Positions 45,080 to 54,010 of a DNA stretch of 64,000 nucleotides are shown piece after piece. Within the stretch, counting starts at the first letter, position 1. Each line of letters starts with the position of its first letter. The stretch is from assembly GCF_027943255.1 (NCBI RefSeq), contig NC_072892.1:123893792-123957791 (forward strand), in the 5' to 3' direction. The translations under genes and the position numbers were made by a program. The stretch is from Anastrepha obliqua (taxonomy: Eukaryota > Arthropoda > Insecta > Diptera > Tephritidae). The notes under the pieces are model-generated. The model did not search any database. It had not been told where the DNA came from and was given only the letters and a program-made list of their open reading frames with translations.

Positions 45080-46293
45080 CGAGATGTGTTCAAAAAGTAT
45101 CGCAAATTTTGTATTTTTTCAAAAATTATTTATTTATTCATTAATATCTATTTTGTCCCCTTTAAAACAAATCCAATCTTCTAAGCACTTCCAAAAATAA
45201 TAGTTTTTTTTCTTGTTCAGCTTCTCCTTGATGCCGTCTTTATCTCTTCAATCGTAGCGTAGCGTCGTCCTTTCATTGGCCTCTTCAGTTTCGGGATTAC
45301 GGTGGCTGTGGCATCATTAGTGTGTTGTTTTTGACCAAGAAGTCGCACACAAGCAACGATGTGAGCTGGGGCGTTATCGTGATGCAAGAGCCAATTATTG
45401 TTCTTCCACAAATCCGGGCGTTTTTGGCGGATTGCTTTGCGCAAATTGCGCATAAATTGCAGGTAATATTCCTTATTGACTGTTTTACACTGTGGCAAAA
45501 ACTCATCATGCACAACGCTCCTGAAATCGAAGAAAACGGTAAGCAAAACTTTTACATTCGACCGATTGGCGCGCTTTTTTCGGTCTTGGTTCGTGCGGCA
45601 GCTTCCATTGAGATGTTTGAGCTTTATTTCCACATCATAACCATACACCCACGATTCGTCACCAGTTGTGACCCTCTGGAGCAAATTTTGGTCGTCGCGG
45701 ACAGAGTCCCACATCTCATTAGCAATGTTCACGCGATGCTGCTTTTGGTCGCAATCGAACAGTTTTGGTACGAATTTCGCGGCGACCCGTCTCATGCCCA
45801 AATCATTGAAAAAAATCGAATGGCACGAGCCAATCGATATGTCTAGGCCCTCAGCAACTTCTACAATGGTGATTCGATGACCATCAATTTTTCCGTCTAT
45901 TGTTGAAGTACTCGGGCGTCCGGCACGCTTTTCGTCATTCACATCTTCGTGGGTTTATGAGAACATTTTGTATCACTGATAAAAGTTGCTTTGGTCCAAA
46001 GTAGCTTCTCCGTATGACACAGTCAACATTCGGAATGCATCCGCGCACTTAATTTCGCTTTTCACACAAAATTTGATGCAGGTTCTTTGATCCATCTTTT
46101 TGAATAGGTAAAAATCGAAGACGAGCCGAAACAGGTGCAAGCAAAGCAGCTGTCAAAAATTAACTGAACATTCAAATTGGCAGAACTCGTCGGCATGATA
46201 TCTTCGGCAACATATCGTCACAAAAAAATCGAAATTTGAATATACGTAACCGGTGAAATTTCAAAATTTGCGATACTTTTTGAACACACCTCG
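45080..46293 (-). mobile_element. near full-length mariner, same family as 36532-37618
   Basis: 1214 bp. The left end CGAGATGTGTTCAAAAAGTA and the right end (reverse complement CGAGGTGTGTTCAAAAAGTA) are terminal inverted repeats. TA lies at 45078-45079 and 46294-46295. It contains a minus-strand transposase with several lesions. The length is close to the 1.2-1.3 kb expected for a complete mariner. Confidence 0.9.
45120..46095 (-). pseudogene. mariner transposase, third catalytic block lost
   Basis: Starts MDQRTCIKFCVKSEIKCADA at 46095. Frame damage in the helix-turn-helix region (stops around 45960) is followed by a long open segment, 45942-45217. That segment has KRAGRPSTST, a deletion of the VKKMVLA-type residues (DGHRITIVEVAEGLDIS), RVAAKFVPKLFDCDQKQHRV, GDESWVYGYD (first aspartate), SNVKVLLTVFFDFRSVVHDE and WLLHHDNAPAH (second aspartate). 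A frameshift and deletion (VACVRLLGQKQHTNDATATV) then remove SPDLAPCDFF, so the third aspartate is lost. PKLKRPMKGRRYATIEEIKT resumes in frame. Inactive but recognisable along its whole length. Confidence 0.85.
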
Positions 46294-46344
46294 TATTTTA
46301 AGACAATTTTTTTTCAACTGAAAATGTGGGCTTTGATAATAATA

Positions 46345-47130
46345 TTAGGTTAGGTTAAATGATTGCCCAAAACGTCCAAGAGCCCACTTAGACAAAGAAT
46401 CAAATTTGTCCATTGTGGCACTATACAGAGGAAGACAGAGGGAGAAAAACAGAACAGAGAGGAAAAGGGAAGAGGGGCTTTGGATTACAAGAGAATGCCG
46501 ACTAAATGGTATCTAACTACAATAAAATTACGTTAGCCGCTTCATCAGTTGATTGAAGTTCATCAGATGTTATATATCCGCAGGTGTAGCAAAAAAGTGA
46601 GCATCAAGATGTCTGAAGCAGGCTTTTGCCTGAAGAAGAGTTCTCCGAGTGCACCTCTCCGCACTATCCCAGCGTCCGCTGACTTTACGCCAAGCCCCAC
46701 TTTCCAAGAACAGACCACAGATTCTCCCATTTCATGAGTGAAACATCTCGCGGGTTCCCTGTTAAGCATAACTTATCAGCCTAGCAGTTTGCCGCTATAG
46801 TGGCATATACCAGGAACCCAAATGGACCTAATATCGAAGTATTCGGATGCAATCTGGAGAGAAGTCAGGCATTCCACAGCTAACTTCGAACGCGCCAACA
46901 ACGAGCCTAGGATCCTAATTGCTGATTGGCTATCGGAGTAATCCTTTACCTCACTTACAGTAGTACAGAAGTAAGCAACCAGTCCACTGTTTCTTTGGTT
47001 GCGGTTACTTTTGTTTAAAAAAGTTAAACTCCAGTGGTCCGGTAGTCTGAATTTGGCCTTGATGGGAGCTCCTCGCTCAATACTCCTTCACCAATCTATG
47101 CGTCCAACTTCGACTCCTAGACCAACTTCG
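46345..47130 (-). mobile_element. RNase-H LINE 3' part, family shared with 31786-32345
   Basis: Read down from 47130: a decayed first RNase H block (VLSEELPSRPNSDYRTTGV), VTATKETVDWLLTS, VKDYSDSQSAIRILGSLLAR, SKLAVECLTSLQIASEYFDI, RSIWVPG and then a broken C-terminus. GGTTAGGTTA-type bases at 46350-46362 lie at its 3' end. The nucleotide match to 31786-32345 covers the C-terminal and 3' part. Confidence 0.7.
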
Positions 47131-47949
47131 GTTCAAGAATATGGAAAAATGAACTATTTGAATTTTATAGGAGCATAAATATCGTACTCAGTAAAGATCT
47201 AGCGACTACGCTAGTAATATCATTTGGTATATCAATAGCACAAACTCTACAGCTCTGCAAGTATAGGAAAATAGAAAAAGAGCAAAAATGGATTGGAAAA
47301 TTGCTTAGTTCGAAGTATAAATGAATACAGGAAAAGTGTTTTATAAACATAAAAATTGGTCACATCGACCTCGTTGTTCTCTTTATCACTACTTTTCGTT
47401 ACCCGGTGGTAAACTTTTGATCTTCGATTTTTGATTATTTGATCATTCCTTCATGTAGCTGCTATTGTGTAGATTTTAATCCAAGACTAACCAGACCATT
47501 TTAGTACTCCAGTTGGATAATTATTCACCGCTGCTGCCGTCGAAATTTTTGGAGAAGGAGTCGATGAAGGTTAATTCAACTGTGGGACAATATCAAGAAG
47601 CACATCTCAATTAGAGAGGAATCTCGGTCTTATATGACCTTAAAATGAACCAACGACCTTCTTAGCAGTGATTTCAAACATTTGTTGCGTGCTCCGCCAA
47701 AGGTTTATTGTATGTGTAAAATGTCCAAACACTATGCCGCGGAAGATGAGTTAGCCGGACTTATCACCAGTCCCTTATGTATACTTTCTACTTAAATATA
47801 ATACTTCGTGTAACATTTAGAAGATAGATTGAAAAATTGCTTCGATCGAAGTTCCGCGTATAAAAAACGACTTGAAGTACACACCCTGTAGGTCCAAAAT
47901 TGGCACGTGTATTTCCCGCAAAATATGTGAAGCAGTCGAAGACGCTCAT
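47131..47949. other. unassigned DNA
   Basis: No supported feature before the Tc1-like remnant. Confidence 0.35.
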
Positions 47950-49625
47950 AAATAAATGGGTATACCGAAGGTAAAGGTAAAAACGTTGACGACTTCATCG
48001 GACAAGATCAAAAAACAAAAACAAAACCTCTTCGAAGCAAGATTAGAAGATCATTGAATGATTTGTGCGAACTTATCATTGCATAAAGCCGAAGCAATTT
48101 TAAGGAAAAGAGGTGCTAATGTATCCAAAAAAACGGAAGACTTTTAGACCTCAAATTTTGGAGGGTATTGGAAAAATAACTGATCTCATTATCACAAATT
48201 GAAAGAAAAAAATTGCATGAGCTATTGAACGGGATTGGGCCAACCTAATAGGCATAGATGAATCTTTCTTTTGGCGAATACTTGCCAAAAATGTACTACT
48301 GATAATTGACAACATCAACGAACAGTTAAGTGGTCCCGGTGGTTTAGAACTCGAAATTTTACTTAACTTCTTTTACATACAAAAATTAAAAAAAATTGAA
48401 AAAAATTTAATAATTTTAAAAATTGCGCAGAAGTTACCCCACGAAAAATTGGACGACACCGTTGTTTTGGCTCTTCTATTAAACTGAAACACAAAATCCA
48501 AAAAAATTTAATCAGTATGACTGTAGCTATATTCCGATACCAGAGTAAAAAAATACAAAATGGCGCGTTTTTGAATTTGACACTCTAAAAAGTTTTTTAA
48601 TAAAAAAAATTCGAAATAATTGAAATAATAGTATGACTCGAGCAAGGGCGATAGCCATTGATGTTGTGAACAAAATATTAAAATTCAGACGATTCGGGTG
48701 AATAGTTTTTTCTTTTTGTTTTTTTTTTTTTTTTTTTTTTTTTTGATAAATGAGTTTAAAGTTTGAGGTGCAGAAGCGCGGGGAGCACTCTCTACCTGGT
48801 TAATGAGCTGTAGAAGCTATAATATTGGGAATTTCTACATGAAAATTTCCCAGTATATTCTTAAGATACTATAGTTTCGAAATATTGAAAAAACTAAAAA
48901 TTGATTTTTTGAAATTTCTAGACCACCGGATCCCCTTCAGCATCCAGTTATGATTCATGTTTGGCGCTACTTCTCCAAAAAAGATTTGATGGTTTATTTG
49001 TGTTTACCGTCAATCTGAATGCCGTTTTGATGAATAAAATTTACCAAAAAGCATTAATATTATCAGCTGCGAAGATAATTGAAAGAATTCGACAAGCTTG
49101 GATTTTACAAGAAGACAACGGTACCCAGCATCGCAGCCAAAGGTGCGTAGAATGGAAGCTGCGAAATGGGATTGAAATGTTGGATGGGCTTCGCACAGTC
49201 GCTTGAACTCAATTGAAAATGTTTGGGCATAGGTTAAGAGAAAACTCAAAGGAAACCAAATATGGATGGTCAAACATTTATCAAGGCGAACTCGACTGAT
49301 TTGGAGCCGATTACCTCCACAACTTGCGCAGAAATTAACACAAAATATGACTTGAAGATGTGAGAAAATTATAGCTACTGGTGGTGTCCATAGATTTTAT
49401 TGAATATACTGCGTATAATAAATATTATAAGCCCATACAATGCAGTTTGTTTGAACCGAATTCGTTAAACAGTTTCCAAGTTATGGCGGTCACTCTTCTA
49501 TTAGACAGACTGTACTCGTCCACACTCGCGATTCTTACTGTTCTAAGGGCAAAAGTACAAAACAATACAGAGATACAGAAATTTAAATCACATTTGTATG
49601 CACATTTGTATAAACATCTTTGAAA
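47950..49625 (+). mobile_element. Tc1-like transposase remnant split by a 600-bp insertion
   Basis: The upstream part (about 47950-48330) contains SLNDLCELI and KKIAxAIERDWANLIGIDES (first catalytic aspartate). The downstream part (48935-49395) resumes with LQHPVMIHVWRYFSKK-like wording. It then reads GLFVFTVNLNAVLMNKIYQK, ILQEDNGTQHRSQRCVEWKL, NSIENVWA-type, WSRLPPQLAQKL and, in the last frame, VSIDFIEYTAYNKYYKP. Between the two lies the MITE-like element 48332-48934. The second catalytic motif reads EDNGTQH where EDNDPKH is usual. Many frameshifts; inactive. Confidence 0.65.
48332..48934 (-). mobile_element. 600-bp TIR element (copy 1 of 3), inserted in Tc1-like gene
   Basis: The ends are inverted repeats: GGTCCCGGTGGTTTAGAACT at 48332 and, read from 48934 down, GGATCCGGTGGTCTAGAAAT. 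The interior matches, in reverse orientation, the copies at 53428-54010 and 56332-56864 over most of its length (for example TTTGTGTTTCAG next to TAATAGAAGAGCCAAAA). No transposase is encoded. A T-rich tract at 48719-48743 is inside. TTAA lies just outside the left end. It looks like a non-autonomous DNA transposon family; a TTAA (piggyBac-type) target is possible but unproven. Confidence 0.8.
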
Positions 49626-50031
49626 CAGCAAACGTGAATTTAATGAAGTTCACTTCGGGCAAATACCCTACAGCCTGTCAACAAAGGCTCTTAGATAACT
49701 TCGGCTAATCGACGTTAGGGAAATGATGTGTGCAAATACCTCAGACAACTGAGTCAATAAGGAAGTCATAAAAATTTAAATCGTCTAATAAATTATTGTA
49801 CGTGTAAAAGGTTAGCATTTTCGTTAAATTATTTTGAGAGCACTGACTTTTACTGTAATGAACTTCATTACTTTTTGAAGAATATGTCAGCCAGCACATA
49901 TTTGGCGGGTTAAGAATTAGAGACGAAAGGTAGAATTGAGTATTCGCTTATCAAAATTTCAAAATATTTGCAAAAAAAAAAGCAGCCAAATAAAATCAAA
50001 ACTTATACTGCTAGAAATATTACATAATATA
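49626..50031. other. unassigned DNA
   Basis: Probably the 3' flank of the Tc1-like remnant; no terminal repeat assigned. It is followed by the TA target of the next element. Confidence 0.35.
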
Positions 50032-50033
50032 TA

Positions 50034-50060
50034 CAGTGAGTCACAGTCAAAGTGAGCCAC
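50034..50060 (+). repeat. Tc1-like outer terminal repeat, left
   Basis: CAGTGAGTCACAGTCAAAGT continuing to GAGCCAC. It is the reverse complement of 51657-51683 with one mismatch. Confidence 0.92.
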
Positions 50061-50240
50061 ACTTCCTAGTCATCAGATTTAGTAGAAATTTGTTGAAAAA
50101 TACCACAGATTGGAAAAAAGGTTTATGTGTTTTTATTGTTTGAATATTAGCTTCAATAATTCATCGCTTACATGAAGAACTTTCTTTGTTTATTATAAAA
50201 AAATGAACAAAAACTAAAATAATTCACAAATCTATTTTCA

Positions 50241-50259
50241 CAGTGAAAGTGAGCCACCT
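50241..50259 (+). repeat. Tc1-like inner direct repeat, left
   Basis: CAGTGAAAGTGAGCCACCT repeats the core of the outer terminal repeat about 180 bp inside the element. The counterpart on the right is 51461-51480. Such inner repeats are transposase-binding sites in IR/DR-type relatives. Confidence 0.8.
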
Positions 50260-50285
50260 TAGCTGAACTGAACTTAAATAACAAA

Positions 50286-51353
50286 TTAATACTTCGTTGG
50301 GCCACCTTTGGCGGAAATAACGGCTTTTAGACGTCGGGGCATTGATTCTAATAACTTACAGGTATATGTGGAAGGAATTGCATGCCACTCGTCTTGTAAG
50401 GCATCTAAAAGACCTTGTTTTGAAGAAATGCTATGTTTCCGCAGGTTTTGGTCAAGACGGAACCATAAGTTTTCAGTTATATTTATATCTGGAGACTGCG
50501 GTGGTACTTCCAATACGTGGGGACAGTTATATAATAGATATTCCCGCGCAACAAACGACTTGTGCTTAGGATCATTGTCCTGGTAAAAATATAAGTCGCC
50601 TTCGATCCCTAGTTTTTCGACACTTGGCTTAAGATTTTGCTTCAAAACGTCTATATAAACGTATTTATCCATTATGCCTGGAATATGTTGAAGATTTCCA
50701 GTTCCACCACCTGCTATGCAGCCCCAAACCATGACGGAGCCACCGCCGTGCTTTATACTGGGAGTTAGGTTTTTCGGCTGAAACTCAGTGTTTTTTTGTC
50801 GCCATACCATCTTCTTACCGTCAGAGCCAAATAAGTTAAATTTACTTTCGTCTGTAAAGAGAACCTACAAAAATATTATTATAGCCTCTACGTTGCATTA
50901 TACCGTTGTGAACCTTTTGCCAGAAACTCATATCCTTGTAGACATATTTCTGCGCAAACTCCAACCTTTTTTTTCGATTTTTGCTGCTAATAAATGGCTT
51001 GTTTCTGGCCGTACGACCATTATAACCATGCTTTCTGAGAACTCTTCTTACAGTTTCGGGGTTAACGTGGATATTTAGCTGCTCCTCAACCATCTTCGTC
51101 AATTTTGGAGCACTAAGATGAGGATTTTTTCTTCACTTCCCGCAAAATAAGTGCCTCGTCCCTTTCTGAAAACGCCTTTTTTGCTTTCTTTCTGCTTGTT
51201 TCCTACTCTTCCTCCTCTAGTAAAGCGATGTATGATGTGCTGGACAGTTCCTCGACTTTTATTCACATATTCCGCAATTTTTCTTTGGGATTTTCCTTCT
51301 TTAAAAAGATCAATTACTAACTGTCTAATTTCAACACTTGTTTGTCGACCCAT
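50286..51353 (-). pseudogene. Tc1-like DD34E transposase, two homopolymer frameshifts, possible 49-bp intron
   Basis: Starts MGRQTSVEIRQLVIDLFKEG at 51353. The N-terminal paired-type helices include GKSQRKIAEYVNKSRGTVQH. Two T-runs on the plus strand (about 51177-51182 and 51124-51129) each carry one base too many. Correcting both would connect the first frame to TKMVEEQLNIHVNPETVRRV. A GT...AG segment of 49 bp (50913-50865) interrupts the domain between MSFWQK and VLFTDESKFNLFG and behaves as a phase-0 intron, although its donor (GTTCAC) is weak. Catalytic residues are visible: D in FTDESKF, D in YQDNDPKH and E in SPDINITENLW, with 34 residues between the last two. The C-terminus ends KGGPTKY. 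Whether the two frameshifts are real or sequencing errors cannot be told here. Confidence 0.88.
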
Positions 51354-51656
51354 ATTTATAACCCGCTTGATAATAAACAACTAAAACACTAAGAATAAGA
51401 TGCAAGCGAAAATTAATATCCAAAAATACATATCCCGTTATTTTAAAAGAAACAATGTTAGGCGGCTCACTTTGAGTGTGACGTTAGTTTGTGCGTTTGT
51501 TTTTGTTCTTCATTATTACTCTTACTTCGGCAGCAAACAAACAGAAAAAATACAGTTAGATTACACAAGCATGCTCACTTGATAAAGTTGACAAAAAATA
51601 ATGGGTGTTTGAAAGTATTTACAAAAGTTGTTTAAACAAATATCTTCAAGGAATTG

Positions 51657-51683
51657 GTGGCTCAGTTTGACTGTGACTCACTG
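51657..51683 (-). repeat. Tc1-like outer terminal repeat, right
   Basis: Ends GACTGTGACTCACTG just before TA. Partner of 50034-50060. Confidence 0.92.
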
Positions 51684-51689
51684 TAGATT

Positions 51690-52970
51690 AGGTTAGTTTA
51701 GGTGGAGTGGTCACTTAGGTTGAAAAGTCCCATTGTGATACCACTGGAACTAGTCTTTTACACTCCTGAGTCTTCTCTGAACTAAACTGTGGATTTAATG
51801 AGTGGGCAACCCTATTTGTGAGACCTCTTTAGTGATGTCAAGAAAGGCGAATTCTAGCGTGGAATGCTCTGTATGGAGCAATGCATGTCCACAGCAGGTG
51901 TTCCACGGTTTCCTCTTCTTCAATATCTTGGCAGCTTCGACAAAAGTCCTTATGTGATACACAAATGCCTATTTCCATGCCTTCCAAGTAGACAATGTCC
52001 CTGTTAGAACCCCTATCGTATTTATCATATCTTGTCGCCTAAGATTCAGTAACGATTTTGTGCGCATGTGCTTCCATTTTGACCAAGTTCGCCTGCTTAT
52101 TTAAGTAAAAGGTTGGAGGCAATCAACGCGCATTAGCAGCACTTTGAGTGGTTATCTATTCATCATTTTCACATACCTAAGGGTATTAGTACATTATCTG
52201 GGCCCGGAGTCCGTTCTGCCACGCCCTACTGCAGCCATCAAAGCTACGGTTAGCAAACGGGTTACTCTAACCCACAAGCGAGCTTGACAGGGTAAGAGAG
52301 ATTATAGATGGACAAAACTGATATTACCTGTCATGTCCGACCGACTGTCGCAGTTCCTCCTGTCACTAAGCAGAGGGGACTTAGCAGGCTGGTTGAACTG
52401 ATGACGGGCCACTTTTTATGGGCAAAGCACATGGAAAAGGTGAGCATCTCAGACAATGCACTCTGCCTAGCATGTGGAGAGGAGGATGACTCTCTGTGCG
52501 TCTGCCCCACCTTCGCTCGAATCAGGTTTGAGGTCTTTGGCACTGATATGTTAAGAAGCGACCACCTTGGCTCCTTGGCACCACGAGATCTATTCAGATT
52601 TCTTCGGAGGTCGAAAAGGTTTAAAAAAAATTAAAAAGGGAATCCGAGTGCAGTACAGTGGGTTTAATGGTGTCTAAGTGCTTAACTTGCTGGTCGTTCC
52701 CGACAAAAAAAAAAACATTATCTGGGAGAATATTTCGTATTGTACATACTTTCCTTGTAAGCGCATCTGCTTTGCAATTACCTTTTATAATTCTATGACC
52801 TGGCATTCAGATTTGGTCCATTTTAAAATATTGCGATACTTCTCACAATAATTTGTGGCATTCAACTACCGAGTATTTTATTGACTCTAACGATTTCAGA
52901 GCTGCCTGACTATTCGACTACTTCTTTAAGAACAATAAGCCCTCTCATATGGCGATAACTTCTGTCAGGA
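51690..52970 (-). mobile_element. RNase-H LINE 3' part, split by another LINE
   Basis: Upstream (minus) part 52970-52715: SNSQAALKSLESIKYSVVEC, then MPGHRIIKGNCKADALTRKV with two stops. Downstream part 52202-51690: KSLLNLRRQDMINTIGVLTG, then CRSCQDIEEEETVEHLLWTC. The two halves are separated by the plus-strand LINE at 52203-52714, which is flanked by a 12-bp duplication. The 3' end, reading CTAAACTAACCTAATC, meets the Tc1-like element's target TA. Confidence 0.8.
52203..52714 (+). mobile_element. 5'-truncated LINE insertion with 12-bp target duplication and poly(A)
   Basis: ACATTATCTGGG occurs at 52191-52202 and again at 52715-52726 on either side of the insertion. The insert carries a C-terminal LINE frame (52308-52634: TKQRGLSRLVELMTGHFLW, CLACGEEDDSLCVCPTFARI, LFRFLRRSKRFK) and a 3' untranslated part matching 28010-28080. 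It ends in an 11-A tail at 52704-52714. Truncation at 5', a tail and a duplication are the signature of target-primed reverse transcription. The sequence is open and less decayed than the LINE it entered. Confidence 0.92.
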
Positions 52971-53009
52971 AGATACTACAGTGATTGGGCAACCAAAACG
53001 ATGCACTGA

Positions 53010-53215
53010 TACTACAGTTTAAAGCTGACTCCGAACTACAGGTATTCTAATGACGAACTTTTTCATGGTAGAAATACACTCGGAGGTCTGCCGAAAAGCG
53101 ACTATTATTGGGAAAAGCTTTTTCAATCAATTGGTATTATGTGTACGGGCTTTCGAACCTCTGCACTTCCGAATGGTAGTCACGCACCAATCCATTCGGC
53201 TACGACAGCTGCTAA
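53010..53215 (-). mobile_element. tRNA-derived SINE
   Basis: The minus-strand head GTCGTAGCCGAATGGATTGG, then TGCGTGACTACCATTCGGAA and B-box-like GGTTCGAAAGCC. The body follows: CTCCGAGTGTATTTCTACCA, TGAAAAAGTTCGTCATTAGA and AGTCGGCTTTAAACTGTAG-like. The 3' third seen in other copies is absent. Confidence 0.8.
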
Positions 53216-53427
53216 AAATATACCAACCCAAAAATGAAAACTGTTTCCAGCTTTCGCATTCCTACTAAGACAATCGTGTGGCTAATTGGGTTAATGCATG
53301 CCCACGATTTGATTGCTCTCAGGCTGCTATCTTGAGTAGACATGAGAAAGCAAACGATACCAAAAAAAAAAACATTTCCGTTAAAAAAAAGTACTAATTT
53401 GTTATCGGAAGAATAATCCTTACTTAC

Positions 53428-54010
53428 TGTGGTCTAGAATTTTCAAAAAATTTATTTTTTTTGTTTTTGATATTTCGAATACATAGGCTTTTAGGAATAT
53501 AATGCCAAATTTTTGGAAGGATATTCCTAGTATTTTCTATTCTACGGCCGTTTTAACAGGTAGAGTCCGATTTCTCACGCCGCCACTCTCAAAACTTTTT
53601 TTTCCGGCCTGGTGTTGTCAAAAAAACAAAAACAATTCAATCGAATCGTGTGAAATTTTAATATGTTGTTCACAACATCAATGGCTATCGCGCATACTAG
53701 AATCATATTATTATTTCAATTATTTCGTATTTTTTTTATTTAAAAGCAGAAAAAACCCGATTTTTAGAGTGTCAAATTCAAAACCGCGGCATTTTGTCAA
53801 ATCTTTTTTTTTCACCTAGGACATAGCTATACTGATTAATATTTTTTCTTGTTTTTGTGTTTCAGATAAATAGAAGAGCCACAATGAACAACATCGTCCA
53901 AGTCCAATTTTTTGGGAGGGTCAACTTCAGCGCCATTTTTTTAAATATCGTTTTTTTTTTTGTTTTGTAAATATATACCCTAAATTTTCGAGCTCTAGAC
54001 CACCGGGACC
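53428..54010 (+). mobile_element. 600-bp TIR element (copy 2 of 3)
   Basis: Begins TGTGGTCTAGAATTTTCAAA and ends TTTCGAGCTCTAGACCACCGGGACC, so the two ends are inverted copies of GGTGGTCTAGA. The interior shares CCTGGTGTTGTCAAAAAAAC, TTTTAATATGTTGTTCACAA and CTTGTTTTTGTGTTTCAGAT with the other two copies. TTAA follows the right end at 54013. No coding capacity. Confidence 0.85.

Larger units (their letters stand above)
50034..51683 (-). mobile_element. Tc1-like element with double (IR/DR) terminal repeats
   Basis: 1650 bp flanked by TA at 50032-50033 and 51684-51685. The outer inverted repeats 50034-50060 and 51657-51683 match at 26 of 27 positions (CAGTGAGTCACAGTCAAA...). Each end has a second, inner copy of the core about 200 bp inside: 50241-50259 (CAGTGAAAGTGAGCCACCT) and 51461-51480, giving the IR/DR arrangement known from some Tc1-type families. 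The minus-strand transposase is almost intact. Little divergence between the ends suggests a young insertion. It lies directly beside the 3' end of the minus-strand LINE at 51690. Confidence 0.92.

Noticed and set aside
46348..46365. TTAGGTTAGGTTA as telomeric repeat
   Set aside because: Only two to three units at a LINE 3' end; flies lack TTAGG telomeres, and similar words occur at 51687 and 42165 beside LINE ends.
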